A stretch of DNA of 64,000 nucleotides, from the NCBI RefSeq assembly GCF_018812025.1, contig NC_063058.1, positions 15,179,797-15,243,796 of the forward strand, written 5' to 3'. The notes under the pieces were generated by a model that saw nothing but the letters and a program-made list of their open reading frames with translations, was not told the DNA's origin and did no database searches. Below are positions 49,999 through 58,684 of the stretch, piece after piece. The position numbers and the translations under genes were made by a program. The DNA comes from Megalobrama amblycephala. Taxonomy: Eukaryota; Chordata; Actinopteri; Cypriniformes; Xenocyprididae. How positions within the stretch are numbered: the first letter of the stretch is position 1; each line of letters begins with the position of its first letter.

Positions 49999-51479
49999 AT
50001 GTCGTTCTACTTGTGTGTTTCTGGATGCGGTCGTTACCTGGCGCCTCGGGATGGTCACCAGCGCTGTATCACATGCTTGGGCTTAAGGCACGCTGAGGCG
50101 GCGTTTGTGGACGAGTCATGCACCCATTGTGGGATGATGACCGTCGCGGAGTTGCGGTCGAGACTCCACTTCCTGCAAAGGGGTGGAGTCCCGGTCCCGG
50201 CGCCTCGTTCCAATCCTCCTCAGAGGGTTGCTTCGGGCGCTGGGACTGGTGACTTGAGGATCATGGTGAGCGCGCTTCCTTCGGGGAACCAACCCCCTAG
50301 GAACCCTCATCCCTCGTGCACTCCGCAGCCAGTAGAGCTGCCGGGGGAACGCGGTGGACCACCCCAGAGGTGTGTACCATCCGTATCCTTCGGAGCTCCC
50401 CATGACGACCAGATGTCGATCGCTGCATCGGAGGGTGAGCCTGATACTTTCGGGGATGACGATTCGGCGCAGCTGCCTCCTTCGGGAGTGACATCTGTGC
50501 CCGATTCAGACCCGGAAATGATGGCTATGCTTTCCCGGGCCGCCAACAGGGTCGGGCTCGTGTGGAATCCTCCACCGTGTCCCGAGCCCTCGCGGTTGGA
50601 CGATTGGTTTCTCGGGGTGGCAAGGGCTGGTTCTCAGTCCCCACCCCAGTGCCTTTCTTCCCGGAGGTGCATGAAGAACTCACTGGCACATGGACGGCAC
50701 CTTTTACTGCCCGAAACCGTGTCGGTGGGTCCTCCTCCCTCACCACCCTTGATGGCGGAGCGGCGAAGGGTTATGCGCGCATACCCCCTGTGGAACGGGC
50801 CGTTGCTATGCAACTGTGCCCTAACTCCACCTGGCGGGGGGAGCCGTCTCTCCCTTCCCGGGCCTGTAAGCACTCGTCGGATCTTACCGGCAAGGCTTAT
50901 CAGGCCTGTGGGGAAGCCGCTTCTGCCTTACACGCTATGGCGTTGTTGCAGGTCCATCAGGCCAAGGCACTGAAGGACCTACACGAGGGTGGTCATGATC
51001 CGCAAGTTCTACAAGAACTTCGTACCGCGACGGACCTCGCGCTTCGTGCGACGAAGGTTACGGCGCGGTCAGTGGGTCGTGCGATGTCCACCATGGTGGT
51101 CCAGGAACGCCATCTCTGGCTGTGTCTCGCGGACATGAGGGATACCGACAAGGTCAGGTTTCTTAATTCCCCCGTGTCCCAGACCGGCCTCTTCGGCGAC
51201 GCGGTCGAGAACTTTGCCCAACAGTTCTCGGCTGTACAAAAGCAGTCTGAGGCCATTAGTCACATCCTGCCGAGGCGGTCAGCTGCTGCACCCCCACCAC
51301 CGGCGGCACCTCAGTCTGCCCGTCGCCGAGGGCGCCCCCCTGCGGCCGCCCCCGCTCCCACGCCGCAGCAGCAGCCTCCATCCAAGCGGCGTCGTGGAGC
51401 CGGTCGCGGGCGGGGTGCCCAGCCCGTCCCGCCACCCCCTAAAAAGAAGGGTGGCAAGGCCAAGTCCAAGCGGCCCTAG
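49999..51479 (+). pseudogene. gag: DIRS gag-like protein, one frameshift
   Basis: This is the putative RNA-binding structural protein of the element. The ATG at 49999 starts MSFYLCVSGCGRYL, with a cysteine-rich N-terminus (C-x3-C, then CITC, then CTHC) that looks zinc-binding. The middle has MSIAASEG, SDPEMMAMLSR and LDDWFLG. The frame then shifts by -1 at about 50630-50650: the next conserved stretch, VPFFPEVHEEL, and the alpha-helical central domain (LTGKAYQACGEAASALHAMA, then RSVGRAMSTMVVQERHLWL) are in the other frame. The C-terminus is rich in proline, arginine and lysine (SKRRRGAGRGRG), fitting nucleic-acid binding. It ends with TAG at 51477-51479. No slippery heptamer was seen at the shift, so a one-base deletion or a sequence error is more likely than programmed frameshifting. 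Confidence 0.85.
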
Positions 51480-53792
51480 GACGGGCGACCCGGAGATGGA
51501 TGGGACTGCTCTTCAGGAGGTGGTGACCGCACCGCTCCTTCCCCCGGAGGAGGGCCGGGTGGAGAATCTTTTGTTTCCCCTTTTTGTTCCGCCGCTGGCC
51601 CAACGACCAGCGGTACCCAAATTTTCAATAAAAGAGCAGTTTCCTCTATCTCCGGGTCCGAAGAGGGCTCGGAGGGCAGTGGGAGGGCAAGAACCTCACC
51701 ACTCTCATCCACCTCTTCTGTCGCCAGCGGACAGCAGCGAGCAGCAGGCAGACAAAACCTCGACTGCTCCCTCTGTCCACCTGTGGAAGCAGGTAAGTGT
51801 TGCACAGCACACTGTGACCCCGCTTCGGGCCGCCTCATACAGAGAGCCCCCCGGGCCGCGTCCCTGCGTTCCACCTCGCTGCCCCGCGGCGGGTACGCCG
51901 GTGGTCCCCTTGGTGCCGCTTGCTCGGTCTCTGGGAGCCTGGCTAGCGCTCCCCAGTCCGTCTCGCTGGCTCCTTCGGACCATCAGGCTCGGCTATGCGA
52001 TTCAGTTCGCCCGGCGCCCCCCAAGTTCAGGGGCATCCTCTTCACTACAGTGAAAGCTGCCGATGCCCCTGTCCTGCGTGCGGAGATCGCAGTCCTACTG
52101 GCGAAGGACGCGATCGAGCCGGTCCCTCCAGCCGATATGAGGTCAGGGTTCTACAGTCCCTACTTCATTGTACCCAAGAAAAGCGGCGGGTTACGACCGA
52201 TCTTGGACCTGCGTCTTTTGAATCGGAGCCTCCACAAGCTACCGTTCAAAATGCTCACGCAGAAACGCATTTTCGAATGCATCCGTCCCCGAGATTGGTT
52301 TGCAGCGATCGACCTGAAGGACGCGTACTTTCATGTTTCGATTCTTCCGCGACACAGGCCATTCCTGAGGTTCGCGTTCGAAGGTCGAGCATACCAGTAC
52401 AGGGTCCTACCCTTCGGGCTCGCCCTGTCTCCCCGCGTCTTCACGAAAGTCGTGGAGGGAGCCCTTGTTCCCATGAGAGAACAGGGTGTTCGCATCCTCA
52501 ACTATCTAGACGACTGGCTTATCCTAGCACAGTCTCGGGATCAGTTGTGCGAACACAGGGACTTGGTGCTCAGTCACCTCAGCCAGTTGGGGCTTCAGGT
52601 CAACTGGGAAAAGAGCAAACTCGCCCCAGTGCAGAGGATCTCTTTTCTCGGTATGGAGTTGGATTCGGTCGAACAGATAGCACGCCTCACAGAGGAACGT
52701 GCTCGGTCGGTGTTGAACTGCCTGAATACTTTCAACGGCAGGACAGCGGTCCCACTGAAATTTTTTCAGAGGCTCCTGGGGCATATGGCGGCCGCAGCGG
52801 CTGTAACACCGCTCGGTCTGCTTCATATGAGACCGCTTCAGCACTGGCTTCACGGCCGAGTCCCGAGATGGGCGTGGCTACACGGCACGTTCCGGGTGCC
52901 AATCACTCAGGAGTGCCGCCAAGCCTTCAGCCCGTGGTCGGACCCTTTGTTTCTTCGGGCAGGAGTGCCCCTAGAACAAGTGTCCCGGCATGCTGTGGTA
53001 TTCACAGATGCTTCGGCCACCGGCTGGGGTGCCACGTACAACGGGCATGCAGTGTCAGGGGTTTGGACGGGACCCCATCTGCATTGGCACATCAACTGCC
53101 TCGAGTTGCTGGCAGTACGTCTTGCTCTGGGCCGCCTCAAAGGCCTGCTACGGGGCAAGCATGTACTGGTCCGTACGGACAACACTGCGACCGTTGCGTA
53201 CATCAACCATCAAGGTGGTCTACGCTCCCGTCGCATGTCGCAACTCGCCCGCCATCTCCTCCTCTGGAGTCAGAAGCATCTGAGGTCGCTTCGCGCCATT
53301 CATGTTCCCGGTGTGCTCAACCGTGTGGCCGACGAGCTGTCACGAGCTGCGCTGCCAGGAGAGTGGCGACTCCACCCCCAGGTGGTTCAGCTGATCTGGA
53401 AGGAGTTCGGAGAGGCTCAGGTAGACCTGTATGCCTCTCTAGAGACCTCCCACTGCCAGTTGTTTTACTCTCTGACCGAGGGAACACTCGGGACAGACGC
53501 ACTGGCACACAGCTGGCCCCGGGGCCTGCGCAAATATGCGTTTCCCCCAGTGAGCCTACTTGCACAGACACTGTGCAAAGTCAGGGAGGACGAGGAGCAG
53601 GTCTTGCTAGTTGCGCCCTACTGGCCCAACCGGACCTGGTTCCCAGAACTCTCTCTCCTCGCGACAGCCCCTCCCTGGCCCATCCCTCTGAGGAAGGACC
53701 TTCTTTCTCAGAGACGGGGCACTCTCTGGCACCCGCGTCCAGACCTCTGGAAACTCCATGTCTGGCCCCTGGACGGGACGCGGAGGTTCTAG
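51480..53792 (+). CDS. pol: DIRS reverse transcriptase-RNase H polyprotein
   Basis: This frame would copy the element's RNA into DNA. It is open from the gag TAG to a stop at 53790-53792 and stays in the gag frame. The first 200 or so residues are low-complexity (serine, glycine, proline). RT motifs follow: FYSPYFIVPKKSGGLRPILD, FAAIDLKDAYFHV, LPFGLALSPRVF and the catalytic YLDDW (52503-52517). RNase H follows with FTDASATGWG (about 53005), a glutamate in ELLAVRLAL, and VRTDNT. The remaining region (about 53400-53760; QVDLYASLETSHCQLFYS, VAPYWPNRTWFPEL) lies where DIRS elements carry a Dam-like methyltransferase domain. There is no ATG in frame before 52137, inside the RT domain, so expression probably needs readthrough of the gag amber codon. 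The frame is uninterrupted. Confidence 0.92.
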   Translation, partial: DGRPGDGWDCSSGGGDRTAPSPGGGPGGESFVSPFCSAAGPTTSGTQIFNKRAVSSISGSEEGSEGSGRARTSPLSSTSSVASGQQRAAGRQNLDCSLCPPVEAGKCCTAHCDPASGRLIQRAPRAASLRSTSLPRGGYAGGPLGAACSVSGSLASAPQSVSLAPSDHQARLCDSVRPAPPKFRGILFTTVKAADAPVLRAEIAVLLAKDAIEPVPPADMRSGFYSPYFIVPKKSGGLRPILDLRLLNRSLHKLPFKMLTQKRIFECIRPRDWFAAIDLKDAYFHVSILPRHRPFLRFAFEGRAYQYRVLPFGLALSPRVFTKVVEGALVPMREQGVRILNYLDDWLILAQSRDQLCEHRDLVLSHLSQLGLQVNWEKSKLAPVQRISFLGMELDSVEQIARLTEERARSVLNCLNTFNGRTAVPLKFFQRLLGHMAAAAAVTPLGLLHMRPLQHWLHGRVPRWAWLHGTFRVPITQECRQAFSPWSDPLFLRAGVPLEQVSRHAVVFTDASATGWGATYNGHAVSGVWTGPHLHWHINCLELLAVRLALGRLKGLLRGKHVLVRTDNTATVAYINHQGGLRSRRMSQLARHLLLWSQKHLRSLRAIHVPGVLNRVADELSRAALPGEWRLHPQVVQLIWKEFGEAQVDLYASLETSHCQLFYSLTEGTLGTDALAHSWPRGLRKYAFPPVSLLAQTLCKVREDEEQVLLVAPYWPNRTWFPELSLLATAPPWPIPLRKDLLSQRRGTLWHPRPDLWKLHVWPLDGTRRF

Positions 53793-54810
53793 GTGACTTA
53801 CCCCCTGAGGTACTTAACACCATCACTTCGGCACGTGCACCGTCTACAAGACGTGCTTACGCCTCGAAGTGGAACCTGTTCGTCGAGTGGTGCTCTTCTC
53901 GCCGAGAAGACCCCCGAAGATGCTCGATCGGAGTCGTGCTTTCCTTCTTGCAGCAAGGGTTGGAGCGTAGGCTGTCCCCCTCCACCCTCAAAGTCCAGAC
54001 TGCTGCTATCTCCGCTTACCACGACCACATAGATGGCAAATCTGTTGGTCAGCACGACCTGGTCATCAGGTTCCTTAGGGGGCGAGACGGTTAAATCCTC
54101 CTCGACCTCCCTCCATACCCTCTTGGGACCTCGCTCTGGTGCTAAGAGCACTCCAGATTGCTCCCTTTGAGCCTTTGCAATCAGCAGACTTAAAGATTCT
54201 GTCTATGAAGACTTTGCTGCTGGTTGCATTGGCCTCCATCAAGAGGGTAGGGGACCTGCAGTCATTTTCGGTCGACGAATCGTGCCTGGAGTTCGGGCCG
54301 GGCGACAGCCACGTGGTACTGAGACCCCGGCCTGGCTACGTGCCCAAGGTTCCCACCACTCCCTTCAGGGACCAGGTGGTGAGCCTGCAAGCGCTGCCCT
54401 CGGAGGAGGCAGACCCAGCCCTGGCTTTGCTCTGTCCAGTCCGCGCTTTGCGACGGTACATAGACAGAACTCGAAGCTTCAGGACCTCAGACCAGCTCTT
54501 TGTCTGTTACGGAGGCCAGCAGAAGGGAAAGGCTGTCTCCAAGCAGAGGATGGCCCACTGGATAGTGGATGCCATCGCCCTGGCTTATCAAGCTCAGGGC
54601 GTGCCCTGCCCGCTCAGGTTGCATGCTCACTCCACGAGAGGTGTAGCATCCTCCTGGGCGCTGGCTCGTGGCGCCTCGCTGACAGACATTTGTAGAGCTG
54701 CGGGCTGGGCGACACCTAACACGTTCGCTAGGTACTATAGCCTTCGTGTGGAGCCGGTCTCCTCCCGTGTTCTCGCCTCAGGTCAGAGGCACGGAGAGGC
54801 CCCGGCTTAG
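53720..54810 (+). pseudogene. DIRS tyrosine recombinase, one frameshift
   Basis: This would integrate circular DNA without a target duplication. The N-terminal SAM-like part (PPEVLNTITSARAPSTRRAY, WNLFVEWCSS, SPSTLKVQTAAISAYHDHI) is in the +2 frame, overlapping the end of RT by about 70 bases or more, and stops at TAA 54092-54094. The catalytic part continues in the -1 frame from about 54090 (LNPPRPPS, then LRALQIAPFEPL) to 54810. Catalytic residues are visible: arginine in KRVGDLQ (54244-54246), HSTR with histidine at 54628-54630 and arginine at 54637-54639, GW in AAGWATPN, and tyrosines in FARYYSL (54733-54738). A one-base deletion at the join is the simplest cause of the break. No nearby ATG serves as start; translation may depend on an internal or shifted start. 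Confidence 0.88.
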
Positions 54811-55348
54811 TGTCCGCTTGCTGCGCGACATGCGCTTCTTTTCTCCAGAGAGTCCCTACAAGGCAGACCCTGTCGAGTCCTCCGACATCCCTTCGGCAGC
54901 CGACGTGGCGGAGCGTCGGTCGCCAGGCCTTACTCCGTTGAATCCTTGAGAACCGGATTTAGGCTGGGTTCCATATGTGTGACCCTACGGGGATCCCATA
55001 TGCGGCTTTCCACGGTTGCTCCTAATCGAAGCCCGTGTCTTTCCCTCTGGGAGAACCCACCAAGTTGGAGTCACCCCAGTTCTTCCATATGTTGTACAAC
55101 CTACAAGGTTAGTCCATATGTACTTATCCATATAACTCCTTCGGGGAAGGATATGGCTTCCGCAGCGTTCCTTATCTGACGTAAGGTTACGCTCCCAGTG
55201 GTATCTATAGTCTCACTGAGTGGGTTTTGGGAACAACAGTGATCGACCCTCTCTGTGTGAGCCCGGTCCCACCGTCCTTAGGCAAGGGGGTTCAGGTGGC
55301 TCACAACAGAGCACTGGAAGAGGGCACCTCCTGTGGCGCTTTGGTAGG
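54811..55348 (+). other. DIRS 3' region before the internal complementary region
   Basis: Non-coding and GC-moderate. It contains several ccatatg words (54970-55135), including ggatcccatatg and ttccatatg, whose significance is unclear. Matches to the DIRS relic at 30328-30780 (ccacggt, gtctttcc, ctgtggcgcttt) show that this segment is conserved between subfamilies. Confidence 0.7.
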
Positions 55349-55459
55349 GATTCCTATTCGTCGGTCATCCGACGTACGTCGAAGTGACCGACTGAATGGG
55401 AACGTCTCGGTTACAAAGGTAACCCTCGTTCCCTGAAGGAGGGAACGGAGACGTACGTC
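55349..55459 (+). repeat. DIRS internal complementary region
   Basis: 55349-55403 is the exact inverse of the left outer end (49419-49473). 55404-55459 is the exact inverse of the right outer end (55676-55731). The two meet at gggaac/gtctcgg. In the DIRS model this segment templates the joined ends of the circular intermediate. Each half contains one copy of the palindrome gacgtacgtc. Confidence 0.95.
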
Positions 55460-55502
55460 CCGTCGCCACAGGCGCTGTCCTGCTGATGCTGCCACCTGCT
55501 GG

Positions 55503-55685
55503 GTTCGGCTCCTCAGCGAAAACCTGAAGATGCAACGCACCTGCTGCTCATTATATACCCGCGCTGCGAGGCGAGCAGCTGATGCATATGATTGCATGCC
55601 AATGTGCATTGGCTCGTTTAGTTACACTCGAAGTAGATTGGCCTCTCTAGCGAGATTCCTATTCGTCGGTCATCCGACGTACGTC
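55503..55685 (-). repeat. DIRS right inverted terminal repeat
   Basis: Inverse of 49442-49624. It carries the TATA-like motif in the opposite direction (ttatataccc at about 55551-55560), which could drive an antisense transcript into the element. Outside it lies the unique right tip (55686-55731). Confidence 0.9.
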
Positions 55686-55731
55686 TCCGTTCCCTCCTTC
55701 AGGGAACGAGGGTTACCTTTGTAACCGAGAC

Positions 55732-56055
55732 GTTATGCAGCCCCATACGCAACAAACTTCGATGCACTGTGTATTCTGACACCTTTGTATCAGAACCAGC
55801 ATTAACTTCTTGAGCAATTTGAGCTACAGTAGCTCGTCTGGTGGATCGGACCACACGGGCCAGCCTTCGCTTCCCGCCCATGACCCTGTCACCATTCACC
55901 ACTGTTCCTTCCTTAGACCACTTTTGATAGATACTGACCACTGCAGACCAGGAACACCCCACAAGAGCTGCAGTTTTGGAGATACTCTGACCCAGTCGTC
56001 TAGCCATCACAATTTGGCCCTTGTCAAACTCTCTCAAATCCTTACGCTTGCCCAT
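55732..56055 (-). pseudogene. Tc1-type transposase, N-terminal part
   Basis: This segment encodes residues 1-108, from [10 protein letters not shown] to MGLHN. It holds the paired-like DNA-binding region: the first helix-turn-helix ([20 protein letters not shown], about residues 24-43) and a second basic region with [12 protein letters not shown] (about 60-71). It would bind the terminal repeats of its own element. The ATG at 56055 is the expected family start; an in-frame ATG six codons earlier is less likely. This half has no stop codon or frameshift. It ends exactly at a codon boundary where the DIRS element is inserted, and its other half lies at 48807-49418. Confidence 0.85.
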
Positions 56056-56177
56056 TTTTCCTGCTTCTAACACATCAACTTTGAGGACAAAATGTTCACT
56101 TGCTGCCTAATACATCCCACCCACTAACAGGTGCCGTGATGAAGATAATCAATGTTATTCACTTCACCTGTCAGTGC

Positions 56178-56203
56178 TCATAATGTTATGCCTGATCGGT
56201 GTA
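56178..56203 (-). repeat. Tc1-type terminal inverted repeat tip
   Basis: The outer motif tacaccgatcaggcataac (minus strand) is followed by TA-rich host DNA. The partner at the other end is missing. Confidence 0.75.
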
Positions 56204-57269
56204 TATATACTATATATATACTTAAAGATAAAAAAAACAAAATCAACAGGCATTTTAAGACCTCAATGGCATGCATTAATTTCAAGAAAATGCACCATAA
56301 ATTTCCTGCCCTGAACAAAATGTCAGGCTCTTCAAAAAGCTCAGGAAAAATGAGTGAGTAAAAAAAATGGAGTCCAAAGTTCCGGAAATAATTTCATTTG
56401 CAGATTAGAAGGGGCAAGCTGCGTGCCGCATGTCGGGCGAGGGAGTGTTCGTGTCTGCGTGACGGCAGGGGACAGCGATTCAATCAGCTCTCTCCTGGGA
56501 GACGGCCACCGCTACACAAGGATACGCAGCTCTTGTTTACAGTGTGTGCTCTCACAAACTATTACAGACACCTCATAAGAGATCTGCCAGCAAATATCTC
56601 CTAGAAGGCATTAAAATCAACGCCACTCAAAAGCTGTTTGCAGCCCACTTTTCAAGCTCTAATCTTCCCCTCCCTTCTCTGTCTCTGCATCTGAATGCAT
56701 GTTAGTAAAAAATGTGCAGAGGTAGTTTCATTTTACAACACTTCCAGCTATCAAGCCCGTTCATGCGGGGACTGTAACACAGGGAACAGCAGCTCGGAAT
56801 TTTAAGTATGCTTATAATGATTCTTTTGGAGGGTCTGTCCAATTGTGCATTAATAATTAAAGTGCAACTAAACAACTAAGCAATATGAAGTTCTGGCAAA
56901 CTTTCAGAGGTACAAAACAATTAGCGGAGCTTCCCTGCGGTCGATCGGTTCAGTGATTTTGGTGGAATATTTAGAAATGAATTCTTAAGATGCCATTTCA
57001 TGGATAAATGAAGGGACTAAAAAGTAGATTTAGCACATTCAATTGCTGAAAAATAACTGCAAAAATGCAATGAAAAATTAACAACCCCTGGCTCATATGC
57101 AAAATTATGTAAGAAATTTTGCTGCCTCCCGAGCTATATGTAGCATCCGCTACATATTCAATATATTCATATAAATTATTACATATAAAATTATTATATA
57201 TATATATATATATAAAACAAAATATGGTATATATAATAAAATATGTAATTAATTAGGGTGAGTAATTAC
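56204..57269. other. Spacer, no gene seen
   Basis: Open frames at 56354-56604 show no recognisable domain. An (AT)n tract is at about 57195-57213. Confidence 0.4.
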
Positions 57270-58617
57270 TTAAAGGGTTAGTTCACCCAAAAATGAAATT
57301 TCTGTCATTTATTATTCACCCTCACGCCGTTCCACACCCGTAAGACCATTCATCTTCGGAACACAAATTAAGATATTTTTGATAAAATCCGATGGCTCTG
57401 TGAGGCCTGCATTCCCAGCAAGATAATTAACACTTTCAGATGGTTTGGAGAGCATATCAAACTGCCAAAATCCCCCCCCCCCCCCCCCCCAAGTGGTGAA
57501 CCATTGAAATTGCGAAACACTTATGCTGCGTTCACACCAGACGTGACTTGTGCGAATAAATCGCGCTATTCGCGCGTAGTTGGATGCTTGAACATTTTGA
57601 GTTTACTCGCTTCATTCGCGCGTGAAAATCCCGTCACAACAGACGCGAATTTGCGTCATGAGAGGGGCTCTCCCGCTCCTTTATGTGTCCCAGACTCTCC
57701 CACTGCTTTCTGTACACTTCCTCTGAATAAACACAACTTGTCAGTGGGGAAATAATTGTAAATTACAGCGAATAAGCTCAATTGGTCGTCTTTAGTTGGC
57801 TTGTAGTCTTAATATGTGTATATATATAGCTCAAATTTTACAACTTATCATATTGTCCGACCTCCTCACTCACTTTCTTTCAAACACGGTCCTTTTTATT
57901 TCTGTTTCTATAAACGTATGAAGATGTACAGTGACGGTGATTTTGTCCTCCATTGTTGTTTCGAATTTCTGCCTCAGCTCGCTACGTCACGTCACTACTA
58001 GAGCAAGCTCCTGATTGGTTAACGCGGCGCGGAAATTCGGCAAAGTTCAGATTTTTCAACTTGCGCAATTTGCGCGAATCGCTCAATTCGCGCTGCGTCA
58101 TTCGCGCCGCTTCATTCGCGCGAATCGCGCCACAGGATGTCAATTTGCGTCTTTGCATTGACTTAACATGTAAATCACTCGCGCATACCACTTCATTCGC
58201 GTCCGGTGTGAACGCACCATTATGACGTAACGAAGCCTCATTTAATGAAATCACAAGAACCACTGCTTCATGAAGCAGTGTTTTGAAATCGCCCATCACT
58301 AGATATTGTTGGATAAAGTCATTATTTTGTTTTTTGGCGCACAAAAAATATTCTCGTCGCTTCATAACACTAAGTTTGAACCACTATAGTCACAGTGAAC
58401 TGTTTTAAATATGTCTTTAGTAGCTTTCTGGGCATCTGAAAGTGTTAATTATCTTGCTGGCAATGCAGGCCTCACTGAGCCATCGGATTTTATCAAAAAT
58501 ATCTTAATTTCTGTTCAGAAGATGAACGAAGGTCTTACGGGTGTGGAACGGCATGAGGGAGAGTAATTAATGATAGATTTTTATTTTTTTGTGTGTGTGT
58601 GTGTGAACTAACCCTTT
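57270..58617. mobile_element. Family A palindromic element, third copy, interrupted
   Basis: The left end ttaaagggttagttcaccc (TTAA at 57270-57273) mirrors the right end gtgaactaacccttt; the right TTAA has decayed to ttgc. Arms match through ccgatggctc.gtgagg and its inverse. The centre is occupied by another element (57526-58219). A C run of 19 lies at 57472-57490 and a short (GT)n at about 58590-58604. Confidence 0.8.
57526..58219. mobile_element. Non-autonomous element with tgcgttcacacc ends
   Basis: The inverted termini ctgcgttcacaccagacg and cgtccggtgtgaacgcacca are flanked by a 5-bp duplication, ttatg (57521-57525 and 58220-58224). The interior is rich in ttcgcgc and gcgaat words, giving a CpG-rich profile. 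Non-coding; open frames there are chance products of this composition. Superfamily undetermined. Confidence 0.7.
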
Positions 58618-58632
58618 GCATCAAACAGCAGG

Positions 58633-58639
<7 letters not shown>

Positions 58640-58680
<41 letters not shown>
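58640..58680. repeat. (AT)n microsatellite
   Basis: About 20 AT units followed by a short acacac stretch. Confidence 0.95.
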
Positions 58681-58683
<3 letters not shown>

Positions 58684-58684
58684 C

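Larger units (their letters stand above)
49419..55731 (+). mobile_element. Near-complete DIRS-type retrotransposon
   Basis: The 6313-bp element has the full DIRS architecture: inverted terminal repeats (49442-49624 and 55503-55685), unique outer tips, gag, RT-RNase H and an overlapping tyrosine recombinase, and an internal complementary region (55349-55459) that mirrors both outer tips. It is strikingly GC-rich compared with its surroundings. There is no target-site duplication; a GTT occurs at both junctions, as expected for recombinase-mediated integration. Two single-base frameshifts (gag and recombinase) are the only visible breaks, suggesting a young insertion. It interrupts a Tc1-type transposase gene. 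Confidence 0.93.
48781..56203 (-). mobile_element. Tc1-type transposon, split by a DIRS element and truncated
   Basis: On the minus strand the element starts at 56203 with the terminal motif tacaccgatcaggcataac, next to TA. It runs through an untranslated leader and the first 108 codons of transposase (56055-55732), is interrupted by the DIRS element (49419-55731), and resumes at 49418. It ends abruptly at about 48781 within the transposase C-terminal region, so the second terminal repeat is missing. Transposase motifs give an aspartate-aspartate-glutamate triad with 36 residues between the second and third. Confidence 0.85.

Noticed and set aside
50116..50873. Minus-strand open frames in the gag region
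   Set aside because: They are antisense shadows of GC-rich gag sequence with no known motif.
51995..53700. Long +2 open frame across RT as an independent gene
   Set aside because: The RT-RNase H motifs are all in the other frame; this frame has recombinase motifs only from about 53800 on, so the rest is an overlap shadow.
55301..55609. Minus-strand 102-codon frame over the DIRS 3' end
   Set aside because: It spans the internal complementary region and terminal repeat, which are structural sequences.
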